NCBI RefSeq assembly: GCF_000756615.1
Contig: NZ_CP009288.1
Coordinates: 5,456,001-5,520,000 of the forward strand
Direction: 5' to 3'
DNA length: 64,000 bases
From: Paenibacillus durus
GTDB lineage: Bacteria > Bacillota > Bacilli > Paenibacillales > Paenibacillaceae
The position numbers and the translations under genes are program-made. This document shows, one piece after another, positions 16,289-25,970 of this stretch (position 1 is the stretch's first letter; each line of letters opens with the position of its first letter). The notes beneath the pieces were generated by a model. The model made no database searches and was not told where the DNA came from. It saw only the letters and a program-made list of their open reading frames with translations.

Positions 16289-17701
16289 TTAAAGTTTCGC
16301 TGCATGCTCCGCAACCCATTTTTTCGCTTCGAGCAGATTCCCTTCCGCCCGTCCGATCGCCGCCTGCACCTGCACTGTTGCCGTGCCGCCGTATACATTA
16401 CGCGCATTGACAACCGCTTCCGGCTGAAGCACGGCGTAAATATTCTCGTCGAACAGCGGCGAGAACTGCTTGAACTCGTCCAGCGTCAGATCGAGCAGGA
16501 ATTTGCCTTCATTGATGCAGTACAGCACTGTCTTCCCGATCACCTCATGCGCCTGGCGGAACGGCAGCCCTTTGCCAACCAGGAAATCCGCAATATCCGT
16601 CGCGTTGGAGAAATCGGTGTTCACCGCTTCCCGCATTCGTCCCTTGTTGACCTTCATCGTCGCAATCATCGGCGCGAACAATTGAAGAGCGCCAGTCAGC
16701 GTCGCAACCGTGTCGAACATGCCTTCCTTGTCTTCCTGCATGTCCTTGTTGTACGCCAGAGGCAGTGATTTCAGCACCGTCAGCAGGCCGATCAGATTGC
16801 CGTAAACACGGCCCGTCTTGCCGCGCACAAGCTCCGGCACGTCCGGATTCTTCTTCTGCGGCATAATGCTGCTGCCTGTACAGAAGGCGTCATCCAGCTC
16901 CACGAAGCTGAACTCCGTGCTGCTCCACAGCACCAGTTCTTCACTCAGACGCGACAGATGCGTCATGATCAGCGAGGCGTTCGCCAGGAACTCGACGATA
17001 AAATCGCGGTCGCTGACCGCATCCAGGCTGTTCTCGTAGACGCCGTCAAAGCCGAGCTGTTCCGCTACAAAATGCCGGTCAATCGGAAATGTCGTTCCCG
17101 CCAGCGCTCCGGCTCCCAGTGGCAGCACATTGATGCGCTTGTAGCTGTCCGTCAGCCTCTCCGCGTCCCGGCGGAACATCGAGACATAGGCAAGCAGATG
17201 ATGCGCGAACAGAATCGGCTGCGCCCGCTGCAAATGCGTGTATCCGGGCACAATCGTCTCTACATTGTCCTTGGCCTGCTCAATCAGCGCTTCCTGAAGC
17301 CCATGCAGCAGGTCAGTCAGCTCGACCACCCGATTCCGTAAGTACAGGTGCATATCCGTCGCCACCTGGTCATTGCGGCTTCGTCCCGTATGCAGCTTAC
17401 CGCCGACCGGTCCGATCTCCCCGATCAGCTGTTTCTCAATGTTCATATGAATGTCTTCGTCCGAGACAGAAAACTCGACTTCACCAGCGCGAACCTTCTC
17501 CAGCACCTTTTGAAGCCCTTCCTTAATCGTCTCTACATCCTCCTGCGGTAGAATCCCGCATTTGCCAAGCATCGTCACATGCGCCAGGCTGCCCTGCACA
17601 TCTTCTTCCGCCAGCGCTTTATCGAAGCCGATAGAGGCCGTGTATTCCTCCACGAGCTTGTTCGTTCCTTTGGTGAAACGTCCACCCCACAGTTTGCTCA
17701 C
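16289..17701 (-). CDS. argH: Argininosuccinate lyase
   Basis: 470 residues, the normal length for ArgH. It splits argininosuccinate into arginine and fumarate in the cytoplasm, the last step of arginine synthesis. The fumarase/aspartase superfamily signature GSSIMPQKKNPD with its flexible catalytic loop is intact, as are SRNDQVATDMHLYLR and the GYTHLQRAQP segment. Start is GTG with GGGGG 9 bp upstream. It is the last gene of the arg operon, 119 bp after argG, with a hairpin in between and a terminator behind. Confidence 0.96.
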   Translation of the reverse strand: MSKLWGGRFTKGTNKLVEEYTASIGFDKALAEEDVQGSLAHVTMLGKCGILPQEDVETIKEGLQKVLEKVRAGEVEFSVSDEDIHMNIEKQLIGEIGPVGGKLHTGRSRNDQVATDMHLYLRNRVVELTDLLHGLQEALIEQAKDNVETIVPGYTHLQRAQPILFAHHLLAYVSMFRRDAERLTDSYKRINVLPLGAGALAGTTFPIDRHFVAEQLGFDGVYENSLDAVSDRDFIVEFLANASLIMTHLSRLSEELVLWSSTEFSFVELDDAFCTGSSIMPQKKNPDVPELVRGKTGRVYGNLIGLLTVLKSLPLAYNKDMQEDKEGMFDTVATLTGALQLFAPMIATMKVNKGRMREAVNTDFSNATDIADFLVGKGLPFRQAHEVIGKTVLYCINEGKFLLDLTLDEFKQFSPLFDENIYAVLQPEAVVNARNVYGGTATVQVQAAIGRAEGNLLEAKKWVAEHAAKL

Positions 17702-17750
17702 CGCTGTATTCCCCCTTTTCAGAATATGCCTCTTCCGTATGCCTTCATGG

Positions 17751-17798
17751 AAAAACCCGGGCGTGTGGGAAATATATTACCGCTCCCCAGTCCCGGGT
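17751..17798 (-). terminator. Hairpin between argG and argH
   Basis: On the minus strand ACCCGGG...CCCGGGT encloses a loop with a minor GGG/CCC stem and is followed by TTTTCC. It could cause partial termination and so lower argH expression, or stabilise the argG message. It also could simply be a processing hairpin. Confidence 0.45.
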
Positions 17799-17820
17799 AT
17801 ACTTTATTGCTTAGGTTGCC

Positions 17821-19056
17821 TTATTTCGCCGATTCGGCCACTCCTGTGGAAACCTTCAGGCGCAGCGCGTTCAGGCGGATGAAGCCGGTGGCGTCGCCTT
17901 GATCGTAGGCCTGCGTCGGATCGGCCTCCATCGTCGCGATATTCGGATTGTACAGGCTGACCGGACTCTTAACGCCGGCGGCGATAATGTTGCCTTTATA
18001 CAGCTTGAGACGTACCGTGCCGGTTACGTTCTGCTGGCTCTCGGTCACAAGCGCCTGGATCGCTTTACGTTCCGGTGCGAACCAGAAACCGTTGTACACA
18101 AGCGTACTGTAACGGGTAATCAGGCTGTCGCGGACATTCATCACTTCACGGTCCATTGTGATGGATTCCATTTTGCGGTGGGCAGTGAACAGGATGGTGC
18201 CGCCAGGAGTCTCGTATACGCCCCGGCTCTTCATGCCGACGAAGCGGTTCTCCACCATGTCCACGCGTCCGATGCCGTGCTTGCCGCCCAGCTCGTTCAG
18301 CTTCTCCATCACCTGCAGAGGCGCTAGCGGCTCGCCGTTAAGGGCAACGCAGTCGCCTTTCAGGAATTCCAGCTCGATGTATTCCGGAGCGTCCGGAGCG
18401 TCCTCAGGCGCATTCGTCAGCAGGAACATCTCTTTGTTCTCAGGAGCACTGGCATCAAACCACGGATCTTCCAGGACGCCGCTCTCATAGCTGATATGCA
18501 GCAGATTGCGGTCCATCGAGTACGGCTTCGCCGCCGATGCCTGAACCGGGATGCCGTTCGCTTCCGCGTAGGCGATCATCTCCGCGCGTCCAGGGAACTG
18601 ATTGCGGAACTCTTCCAGCCGCCAAGGCGCGATAACCTTGATATTCGGAGCAAGGCCAGCCGCGCCAAGCTCAAAGCGCACCTGGTCGTTGCCTTTACCG
18701 GTCGCGCCGTGAGCAATTGCCGTAGCGCCTTCTGCAATAGCGATATCGACCATGCGCTTGGCGATCAGCGGGCGGGCGATACTGGTGCCGAGCAGATACT
18801 GCCCTTCATACAGCGCCCCGGCCTGGAACATCGGGTAGATGAAATCCTTGGCGAATTCCTCGCGCAGGTCGTCGATGTAGACTTTCGACGCGCCTGTTGC
18901 GAGCGCTTTTTCCTCCAGACCGTCCAGTTCTTCCTTCTGGCCGATATCGGCCGTAAAAGCGATAATTTCCGCGTCATATGTTTCTTTCAGCCATTTCAGA
19001 ATGACCGAGGTATCCAGGCCGCCGGAATAGGCGAGCACGATTTTTTCTTTTGCCAT
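17821..19056 (-). CDS. argG: Argininosuccinate synthase
   Basis: 411 residues. It joins citrulline and aspartate using ATP to make argininosuccinate. The ATP-pyrophosphatase P-loop AYSGGLDTSV is at residues 9-18, followed by conserved segments (ATGKGNDQVRFE and the citrulline/aspartate-binding region). ATG with AAGGAAG upstream. It lies between argF and argH; length and motifs are standard. Confidence 0.96.
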   Translation of the reverse strand: MAKEKIVLAYSGGLDTSVILKWLKETYDAEIIAFTADIGQKEELDGLEEKALATGASKVYIDDLREEFAKDFIYPMFQAGALYEGQYLLGTSIARPLIAKRMVDIAIAEGATAIAHGATGKGNDQVRFELGAAGLAPNIKVIAPWRLEEFRNQFPGRAEMIAYAEANGIPVQASAAKPYSMDRNLLHISYESGVLEDPWFDASAPENKEMFLLTNAPEDAPDAPEYIELEFLKGDCVALNGEPLAPLQVMEKLNELGGKHGIGRVDMVENRFVGMKSRGVYETPGGTILFTAHRKMESITMDREVMNVRDSLITRYSTLVYNGFWFAPERKAIQALVTESQQNVTGTVRLKLYKGNIIAAGVKSPVSLYNPNIATMEADPTQAYDQGDATGFIRLNALRLKVSTGVAESAK

Positions 19057-19119
19057 TAAAAAATTCTTCCTTTCTGCTTAAGGGATTTCTCGCTGCGCTT
19101 ATCTCCAGTTAAGGACAGA

Positions 19120-20082
19120 TCAGCCCATCAGGGCAGCCATCAGCGCCTTTTGCGCATGCAGCCGGTTCTCCGCCTCATCGAAAATGAAGGAGTTCGGTCC
19201 GTCGATAATTCCAGCGGTCACTTCCTCGCCCCGGTGGGCAGGCAGGCAGTGCAGGAACATATAGTCGCTCTTCGCGCCTTTGACGAGCTCCTCGTTCACC
19301 TGATAATCCTTGAACGCGGCTTCCCGCTTGAGCTGCTCTTCCTCAAAGCCCATGCTCGCCCATACGTCCGTATAGATGACATCGGCATCTTTAACCGCTT
19401 CTTCAGGACTGCGCGTGATAACGATCTCGGAGCCGGTCTCTTTGGCGATTTCCCGCGCCTTGGCCACAACGGCGGCATCCGGCTCGTAGCCTTCCGGTCC
19501 CGCAACCGACACATGCACGCCAAGCTTGGCCCCGCCCAGCAGCAGGGAATGCGCCATATTGTTGCCGTCGCCGATAAAGGCAAGCTTCAGGCCCTTCAGC
19601 CGGCCTTTGTGCTCATAAACCGTTTGATAATCGGCCAGTACCTGGCACGGATGCGCCAGATCGCTCAGGCCGTTAATGACGGGCACCGAAGCGTAGCGGG
19701 CCAGTTCCTCGACCTTGTCATGCCCGAATGTGCGGATCATGATGCCGTCCAGATAACGCGACATGACCTGCGCCGTGTCGCCCACCGTCTCGCCGCGTCC
19801 GAGCTGGATGTCGTTCTTGCTCAGGAACAGAGCATGTCCGCCAAGCTGGTACATACCCACCTCGAAGGACACGCGTGTGCGTGTGGATGATTTTTCAAAA
19901 ATAAGACCGATCGTCTTGCCCAGCAGCGGCTGATATACTTCACCGTTCTTCTGCTTGCGCTTCAGTTCGATCGCCAGATCGATCAGATACTGGATTTCAT
20001 CCGTGCTGTAGTTGTCTAGTTCCAGAAAATCCCGGCCTTTGAGCGCGGTGCCCTGTGTATTGTCCGTGATACTCTGACTCAT
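19120..20082 (-). CDS. argF: Ornithine carbamoyltransferase
   Basis: 320 residues starting MSQSITDN; the ATG at 20082 is preferred because AAGGAGGA lies 9 bp upstream, although the frame is open 23 codons further. It makes citrulline from ornithine and carbamoyl phosphate. The carbamoyl phosphate loop SSTRTRVSFE and the HCLPAHRGEEV ornithine-site region are both present, as is HPCQVLADY. Placing argF after argD and before argGH gives a complete ornithine-to-arginine route in one operon. Confidence 0.96.
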   Translation of the reverse strand: MSQSITDNTQGTALKGRDFLELDNYSTDEIQYLIDLAIELKRKQKNGEVYQPLLGKTIGLIFEKSSTRTRVSFEVGMYQLGGHALFLSKNDIQLGRGETVGDTAQVMSRYLDGIMIRTFGHDKVEELARYASVPVINGLSDLAHPCQVLADYQTVYEHKGRLKGLKLAFIGDGNNMAHSLLLGGAKLGVHVSVAGPEGYEPDAAVVAKAREIAKETGSEIVITRSPEEAVKDADVIYTDVWASMGFEEEQLKREAAFKDYQVNEELVKGAKSDYMFLHCLPAHRGEEVTAGIIDGPNSFIFDEAENRLHAQKALMAALMG

Positions 20083-20214
20083 GAATCCGTTCCTCCTTGT
20101 TAGTCCAATATGGCTCTGCGGGAATAACCCTGTAAAAAATGAGGGCTTCAAAGCCTATCCATGCTGCGGGATTTGCGCCCGCTAATTTATTGCTGAATCG
20201 TCCGCTTTGGGCTA

Positions 20215-21507
20215 TCACTTAGCCTGGTGCTCGTTAGCATAAGTATGAATGAGATCCGAAAGGATGTCCACCGCCTGGCGAATTTCCTCCTTGCTCACGT
20301 ACAGGTTCGGCAGCAGACGGATGACATGGGTTCCGGCCGTAACGAACAGCAGACCCTTCGATTGGCCGGCCAGCACGATCTCACCGACTGGAGATTGGCA
20401 CTCGATGCCAATCAGCAGACCTTTGCCGCGGATGTCCACTACGAATGGACAATCAGCCAGCTTTTCTTTCAGCAGCCCGGTCAAATATTCCCCGGACTCC
20501 GCCGCGCGCTCTGGAAGATTGTCCTCCAGCATCGTCTCGATGGTAGCCGCTATAGCCGCAGTCGCCAGCGGCGTGCCGCCGAACGTCGAGGCATGGCTGC
20601 CCGGAGTGAACGCCTCGCGCAGATAGCCCTTCGCCAGCATCACTCCCGCTGGGAAGCCGCTCGCTATGCCCTTGGCCACCGTGAAAATGTCCGGCTCAAT
20701 GCCGTAATGCTGATGCGCGAACAGCTTGCCCGTGCGGCCCATTCCGGTCTGCACTTCGTCCACGATCAGCAGCAGGCCGTGCTGCTTGCACAGCGCCACG
20801 ACGCTGTTCAAGAACTCCGGCTGCACCTCAAGCACGCCGCCTTCCGCCAGTACCATCTCCAGCATGATAGCTGCCGTATTTTCCCCGATGGCTGCTTCGA
20901 GCGCCGGAAGATCATGCAGCGGTACCGTGACGAAGCCTTCCGGCAGCGGCAGGAAGCCGTCTTTTACCTTCTGCTGTCCCGTTGCCGTCAGCGTCGCTAT
21001 CGTGCGTCCGTGGAAAGACTGCTGGAACGTAATGACCTCGTAGCGGCCCGTGCCTTTCACCTTCTGGTGATAGCGGCGCGCCAGCTTGATCGCAGCTTCA
21101 TTCGATTCCGCTCCGCTGTTGCAGAAGAACACCTGATCCGCACAGCTATTGGCGGTCAGCAGCTCAGCAACCTTGTCCTGTCCAGGGATGTGGAACAGGT
21201 TGGATACATGCCACAGCGTATCGATCTGGGCTTTCAATTTCTCGCCAACCTTCTCCGGAGCGTGTCCAAGGCTGGTCACCGCCAGACCGCTGGTGAAATC
21301 GAGATATTTATTGCCTTTGTCGTCCCATACCCAGCTTCCTTTACCCTTTACGAGACTGATGTCGTATCTCGCATAGGAAGGAAAAACATGTTCCAGCTTG
21401 CCGGAAGCCGCCGGCTGACCTGCCGTGCTGATTCCCGCTCCCGTGTCCGCGACCTGTAGTTCCTTCAAAGAATGATTTTCCGCCTGCGTAAGCTTGCTCA
21501 TTTCCAT
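20215..21507 (-). CDS. argD: Acetylornithine aminotransferase
   Basis: 430 residues, class III PLP aminotransferase; converts N-acetylglutamate semialdehyde to N-acetylornithine. The PLP region is DEVQTGMGRTGKLFAHQ with the Schiff-base Lys in VAKGIASGFPAG. The N-terminal 35 residues (Ala/Gly/Thr-rich) are longer than in most ArgD proteins and look unstructured. GGGGGAG precedes the first ATG; a second ATG two codons later is also possible. A 134-bp gap separates it from argB. A short GC hairpin followed by ATTTTTT (about 20135-20155) lies before argF. Confidence 0.94.
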   Translation of the reverse strand: MEMSKLTQAENHSLKELQVADTGAGISTAGQPAASGKLEHVFPSYARYDISLVKGKGSWVWDDKGNKYLDFTSGLAVTSLGHAPEKVGEKLKAQIDTLWHVSNLFHIPGQDKVAELLTANSCADQVFFCNSGAESNEAAIKLARRYHQKVKGTGRYEVITFQQSFHGRTIATLTATGQQKVKDGFLPLPEGFVTVPLHDLPALEAAIGENTAAIMLEMVLAEGGVLEVQPEFLNSVVALCKQHGLLLIVDEVQTGMGRTGKLFAHQHYGIEPDIFTVAKGIASGFPAGVMLAKGYLREAFTPGSHASTFGGTPLATAAIAATIETMLEDNLPERAAESGEYLTGLLKEKLADCPFVVDIRGKGLLIGIECQSPVGEIVLAGQSKGLLFVTAGTHVIRLLPNLYVSKEEIRQAVDILSDLIHTYANEHQAK

Positions 21508-21641
21508 TCACTCTCCCCCGCCCACGCCGCCTGATGCGGCTTCCGGCATTATTTGATTTGTTCCTAAATCCAGGCAGGCCCCCGGCGGCGTTCCGTACAT
21601 ACCCCGTGCTATGCCGATTACCTGCTTCTCCGTTATTCCAT

Positions 21642-22472
21642 TTACTCCCGCACAATCCGCGTACCTATGGTTTCACCGGACAGCACCCGGCTCAGCACTC
21701 CCGGCTCCTTGCCGTCGACGATGATGACCTCGGATACGCTGCCCTGAATACAGTCCACCGCCGCTCGAACCTTGGGGATCATCCCCCCGTAGATCTCGCC
21801 GCTGTCGATCATGTTGTCAATCTCGGCAACCGTCACCATCGGCAGAACCTTCTTGCTTCCATCTTCCGCCGTCGTCAAAATCCCCGGAACATCGGTCACC
21901 ACAATCATTTGCGGCGACTTCATGTAGGAAGCGACCGCTCCTGCAGCCGTATCAGCGTTGATATTGTACCGCTGACCGTTATTGTCCACGCCAAGCGGCG
22001 CGATAATAGGCATATATCCGAGCGCCAGAATACCCGCTATAATTTCAGCTTTCACCCCGGTCACATGGCCTACAAGCCCTACCTCGTCACTGTTCGCCAC
22101 GGGAGCAGCGGTAATGAGATTGCCATCCACGCCGGACAAGCCGATCGCCCTGCCGCCGCTCCCCTGAATTCGCCTTACAATCGCCTTGTTGATGCTGCCG
22201 GACAGCGTCATCTCCACAACGTCGAGCACTTCCTCGGTCGTCACCCGCAGGCCGTTCACAAAGCTGCTCTCAATGCCGAGACGAGCCAGATTACCCGATA
22301 TCGCCGGTCCTCCGCCGTGAACGATTATCGGCTGTACGCCATCCTCCTGCAGATGCCTTAGTTCGTCAAAAAAAGAATCCGGAAGCGCGGTCAGCGTGCT
22401 GCCGCCGCACTTCATCACGAACATTCTCTCATTGCCCGCGCTATTCGTTTCATATGCATCGCTTTGCGTCAT
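21642..22472 (-). CDS. argB: Acetylglutamate kinase
   Basis: 276 residues of the amino-acid kinase family. It phosphorylates N-acetylglutamate, the second acetylated step of the pathway and often the point of feedback. The Lys-Gly-Gly start of the fold (VMKCGGST) and HGGGPAISG are visible. The N-terminus is about 16 residues longer than the minimal enzyme, but it lacks the helix of roughly 25-30 residues seen in the arginine-inhibited hexameric type. In this operon ArgJ recycles the acetyl group. Confidence 0.95.
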   Translation of the reverse strand: MTQSDAYETNSAGNERMFVMKCGGSTLTALPDSFFDELRHLQEDGVQPIIVHGGGPAISGNLARLGIESSFVNGLRVTTEEVLDVVEMTLSGSINKAIVRRIQGSGGRAIGLSGVDGNLITAAPVANSDEVGLVGHVTGVKAEIIAGILALGYMPIIAPLGVDNNGQRYNINADTAAGAVASYMKSPQMIVVTDVPGILTTAEDGSKKVLPMVTVAEIDNMIDSGEIYGGMIPKVRAAVDCIQGSVSEVIIVDGKEPGVLSRVLSGETIGTRIVRE

Positions 22473-22555
22473 GAGTTTCGTTATCCTTCCTTATAAAAGG
22501 CTGTATTATGCCGCCATTTGTATATACTCTGGAGCAATAGCTTAAGCTTGGTCTC

Positions 22556-23782
22556 TTAAGTCCGGTATGCAGCATTAATCCGCACATAATCATACGTCAG
22601 ATCGCAGCCCCATGCGGTGGCGCTGCCCTCGCCGTCAGCCAAATTTACAGTAATAAGTGTAGTATCCCCCTGCAAGTAGGCCAAAGCTTCCGCTTCGTCA
22701 AAAACCACCGGCTTAGACTGGCGCAGCACCTCGATCGTGCCAAGCGTTATATCCACCTTGTCGACCGATACCGGAACGCCCGCTCTGCCGACTGCGGCAA
22801 TAATTCGCCCCCAGTTCGCATCCGCGCCGAATATGGCGGATTTTACGAGGCTGGAGCCCACCACAGTCTTCGCAATCGCGCGTGCTGCTGCTTCGTCGCC
22901 CGCGCCGCTTACCTGTACCTCAACCAAATGGGTTGCGCCTTCTCCGTCTCTGGCAATCGCCATAGCAAGATGACGGCACACATACGTAAACGCCGCTTCA
23001 AAAGCTTCCCAGTCTGGATGCAGCTTATTCAGCTCTCCATTTCCGGCCAGACCGCTGGCCATTGCAACCAGCATATCGTTCGTGCTTGTATCTCCATCCA
23101 CCGTAATCATATTGAAGGTCGTATTCGTTGCCTTGCGAAGCAGCGTCTGAAGCTCCTCCTGTCCAATGGCGGCATCCGTCGTCATAAAGCCGAGCATGGT
23201 GGCCATATTCGGATGAATCATACCAGAGCCCTTCGCTGCGCCAGCGATCAAGACTTCCGTATCCCCAATCCATACTTTCACGCAGCATTCTTTTTTCACT
23301 AAATCAGTGGTCAAAATCGCCTGGCAGAACTCCTCCGCTCCATCCGCATCACCCGAGAGCTTCTCCGGCAGAGCGGCCAGACCGCTGCGAACGCGGTCCA
23401 TCTTCAGCAGCTCGCCAATAACGCCCGTCGATGCAACCGCCACATCGTCCTCGCTTACGCCCAAATGCTGAGCGGCAACCGCCCGCATCTCATAGGCATC
23501 GGCCTCGCCCTGTTCTCCGGTGCAGGCATTGGCATTGCCGCTGTTGACAACTACAGCCCGAAGAACTCCGCTTCCGAGGCTCTCCCTTGTTACCTTAAGC
23601 GGAGCTGCCTGGAACAGGTTCGTCGTATATACCGCCGCTGCCGTTGCCGGAACCTCGCACAGTATGGCGGCGAGATCGTTGCGGTTTGTTTTTTTCAAGC
23701 CGCAGTGCAGGCCTCCGGATACAAATCCTCTTGGTGTCGTAATGCTTCCGCCTTCCACGACGGTGTACAGCTTCTCGCTCAT
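22556..23782 (-). CDS. argJ: Bifunctional ornithine acetyltransferase/N-acetylglutamate synthase
   Basis: 408 residues. ArgJ moves the acetyl group from N-acetylornithine to glutamate and, in bifunctional forms, also makes N-acetylglutamate from acetyl-CoA. The self-cleavage site is clear: in HPNMATMLGF the bond before Thr is cut to give two chains, and that Thr is the nucleophile. No argA or argE lies in the operon, which fits the cyclic pathway. ATG start, 21 bp after argC. Confidence 0.96.
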   Translation of the reverse strand: MSEKLYTVVEGGSITTPRGFVSGGLHCGLKKTNRNDLAAILCEVPATAAAVYTTNLFQAAPLKVTRESLGSGVLRAVVVNSGNANACTGEQGEADAYEMRAVAAQHLGVSEDDVAVASTGVIGELLKMDRVRSGLAALPEKLSGDADGAEEFCQAILTTDLVKKECCVKVWIGDTEVLIAGAAKGSGMIHPNMATMLGFMTTDAAIGQEELQTLLRKATNTTFNMITVDGDTSTNDMLVAMASGLAGNGELNKLHPDWEAFEAAFTYVCRHLAMAIARDGEGATHLVEVQVSGAGDEAAARAIAKTVVGSSLVKSAIFGADANWGRIIAAVGRAGVPVSVDKVDITLGTIEVLRQSKPVVFDEAEALAYLQGDTTLITVNLADGEGSATAWGCDLTYDYVRINAAYRT

Positions 23783-23803
23783 GTTCTTATTTCCCGCTTA
23801 GCT

Positions 23804-24859
23804 TTACGGATACACAGGCGTGTAACCGAGCCCAAGCGTTTCCTCCCATCCCATCATTAAATTGAGATTCTGAATAGCCTGCCCTGCGGCGCCTTTCACA
23901 AGATTGTCGATAACCGAAATAATGGTGATCCGTCCTGTACGGGCATCCGCCGCAAATCCGATGTCGCAGTAATTCGATCCGCTGACTTCCTTGGTCGCCG
24001 GCCAGATTCCGGCATTACGCACGCGGACAAAAGATCTGCCCTCATAATAGCTGCGGTACAATTCGATAAAGTCCTGCTCGCTGTAATCCCCGGTCATACC
24101 CGCATAGATCGTGGTCATAATCCCCCGCGTCATCGGAACGAGATGGGTGGTGAACGTTACCGTTACCTTTTCCCCGGCAATCTCAGTGAGAGCCTGCTCG
24201 ATCTCGGGAATATGCTGATGCTTGTTGATTTTATAGGCTTTGAAATTCTCATTTACTTCCGCATAATGTACGCCCACGTTCACTCCGCGTCCAGCTCCGG
24301 ATACGCCCGATTTCGCGTCGACGATGATGCTCTCCGGTCTGATCCATCCCGCCTTGACCGCCGGAATCAGACCAAGCAGCGTTGCTGTCGGATAGCAGCC
24401 CGGATTAGAGATGAACTCCGTACCTGCCACGCGTTCCCCGAATACCTCGCACAGCCCGTAGACCGCCTGCTTTAAATAGCTCTCCTGTGGAGCCGGATGT
24501 TTATACCAACGCTCGTATTCGCCGCCGTCTTTCAGCCGGAAATCACCGGACAGATCAACGACCTTTAGCCCCGCCTCGAGCAGCTGCGGAACAAGCTTAG
24601 CACTGACGCCGGCAGGCGTTGCCGTGAACACAACATCCGCCCTCTCCTTTATCTCCGCCGCATCCACGCCGTCCAGATTCCTGCTCAGTACGCCGGTCAA
24701 ATGCGGAAATCCTTCTTCGATCGGCACCCCCGAACTAGAAGAGGAGATCACTGATGTGATTTCAACCTTCGGATGACCCTGCAGCAGCCTGATCAGCTCC
24801 ACGCCTCCATACCCAGTCGATCCTACGATTGCCGCCCTTAACTTACCTTCCAACGTCAT
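23804..24859 (-). CDS. argC: N-acetyl-gamma-glutamyl-phosphate reductase
   Basis: 351 residues, first gene of the operon. It reduces N-acetylglutamyl phosphate to the semialdehyde with NADPH. The N-terminal Rossmann motif GSTGYGGVELIRLL and the catalytic Cys in NPGCYPTATLLG are present, as is the HxxEI segment (HQHIPEIEQ). GGAGGAAC lies before the ATG. The family's usual length is 340-350 residues. Confidence 0.96.
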   Translation of the reverse strand: MTLEGKLRAAIVGSTGYGGVELIRLLQGHPKVEITSVISSSSSGVPIEEGFPHLTGVLSRNLDGVDAAEIKERADVVFTATPAGVSAKLVPQLLEAGLKVVDLSGDFRLKDGGEYERWYKHPAPQESYLKQAVYGLCEVFGERVAGTEFISNPGCYPTATLLGLIPAVKAGWIRPESIIVDAKSGVSGAGRGVNVGVHYAEVNENFKAYKINKHQHIPEIEQALTEIAGEKVTVTFTTHLVPMTRGIMTTIYAGMTGDYSEQDFIELYRSYYEGRSFVRVRNAGIWPATKEVSGSNYCDIGFAADARTGRITIISVIDNLVKGAAGQAIQNLNLMMGWEETLGLGYTPVYP

Positions 24860-24935
24860 TCCCGGTTCCTCCTGCCTTTTCTCTCTATTATACCGGATAT
24901 ATCCACTATCCGCCGTCCTAAGAAATATGTATTAT

Positions 24936-24964
24936 TATACAACCGGATTAATATAAATACAACA
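24936..24964 (-). promoter_or_regulatory. SigA-type promoter of the arginine operon
   Basis: -35 TTGTAT (24964-24959), 17-bp spacer, -10 TATAAT (24941-24936) on the minus strand, 77 bp before the argC start codon. The spacer and the DNA just upstream are AT-rich with partial resemblance to ARG boxes (ATTTATATTAAT), where AhrC/ArgR would be expected to bind. The operator call is only suggestive. Confidence 0.7.
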
Positions 24965-25042
24965 GATTATGTAACATTTATATCCTGCAAGAATAGTGAA
25001 TTTCCTCCCCTTATCATGTACAACTTCCACTTTCCTATTTCG

Positions 25043-25093
25043 AAAAAAAGAAGCGCCACTTCTCCTATTAAACATAGGAAAAATTACGCTTCT
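25043..25093 (-). terminator. Terminator of the prfB-yitT transcript
   Basis: Outer stem AGAAGCG/CGCTTCT and inner stem CCTAT/ATAGG, followed by seven T on the minus strand. The left arm includes the last codons and stop codon of the YitT-family gene. Confidence 0.88.
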
Positions 25094-25968
25094 CTCTTGA
25101 ATCCTTTGCCAAGAACCTCATGGGCGTCGCTAATAATGACGAACGCGTCAGGGTCCACCGAGCGGACGATCGCCTTCAGACGGGTTGTCTCATTCTGCCC
25201 GACAGCCACCATCAGTACCGTGCGGTTGTCACCGGTATATCCGCCTTGAGCCTCCAGCTTCGTTAAACCACGGTCCAAATCATTCAAAATCGCTTCGGAG
25301 ATCGCCTCCGTATGATCCGAAATGATATAGGCTACCTTCGTATAGCTGAAGCCTACTTCCAGCGCGTCGATCACTCTTCCCGTTACGAACAGGCCGATCA
25401 GCGCGTACATCGCCTGCTCCATCCCAAGCACGAACGCGGCTAGCGTAATCACCGTACCATCCAGCAGGACGACGGACAAGGAGAAGCTGAAACCCGTCAC
25501 CTTCTGGATAACTTGCGCCAGAATCGTAAGGCCCCCTGTCGAGCCGCGTCCTCGAAACACGAGGCCCAGACCGAGACCGACGCCAATTCCGCCGTAGATA
25601 GAGGCCAGCAGAGGATTAGCGGTCGGCACCGGACCGTCTTTGGTCAAGTAAATGAATAGCGGCAGCACAATGCTGCCCAGCAGCGACCGAAGCCCATAGT
25701 TCCGGCCCAGGATGAATACGCCAAGAATAAAGAGCGGGATGTTAAGCGCCCACTGGGTAAAAGCCGGCTCCGCTACAAACCACGACTCCGCCAAGACGGA
25801 CAAGCCCGATACGCCGCCGGAAGCGATCTGGTTCGGCAGCAAGAACAAGTTGAAAGCGAGAGCTGTAATGAGCGAGCCGACGGTGATCATCGTCGTATCC
25901 GCAAGATGACGGAGCGGTCCGTTCAGCGGAACAAGCGGCGGCCTGCCCCTTGTATTAAGTTTGGACAT
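25084..25968 (-). CDS. YitT-family membrane protein (YvjA-like, DUF161/DUF2179)
   Basis: 294 residues. Five to six membrane helices span about residues 25-190 (ALAFNLFLLPNQIASGGVSGL is typical of the family), and a cytoplasmic C-terminal DUF2179 ferredoxin-like domain covers about 205-290 (AYIISDHTEAISEAILNDLDRG). It starts 2 bp after the prfB stop codon, so it depends on prfB transcription and perhaps translation. In B. subtilis yvjA lies beside prfB too. Function is not established; transport or sensing of a small molecule has been proposed for the family. Confidence 0.88.
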   Translation of the reverse strand: MSKLNTRGRPPLVPLNGPLRHLADTTMITVGSLITALAFNLFLLPNQIASGGVSGLSVLAESWFVAEPAFTQWALNIPLFILGVFILGRNYGLRSLLGSIVLPLFIYLTKDGPVPTANPLLASIYGGIGVGLGLGLVFRGRGSTGGLTILAQVIQKVTGFSFSLSVVLLDGTVITLAAFVLGMEQAMYALIGLFVTGRVIDALEVGFSYTKVAYIISDHTEAISEAILNDLDRGLTKLEAQGGYTGDNRTVLMVAVGQNETTRLKAIVRSVDPDAFVIISDAHEVLGKGFKREA

Positions 25969-25970
25969 TG

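Noticed and set aside
16190..16768. 192-codon plus-strand frame over the end of argH
   Set aside because: Arg-rich product antisense to the conserved C-terminus of ArgH and crossing the operon terminator.
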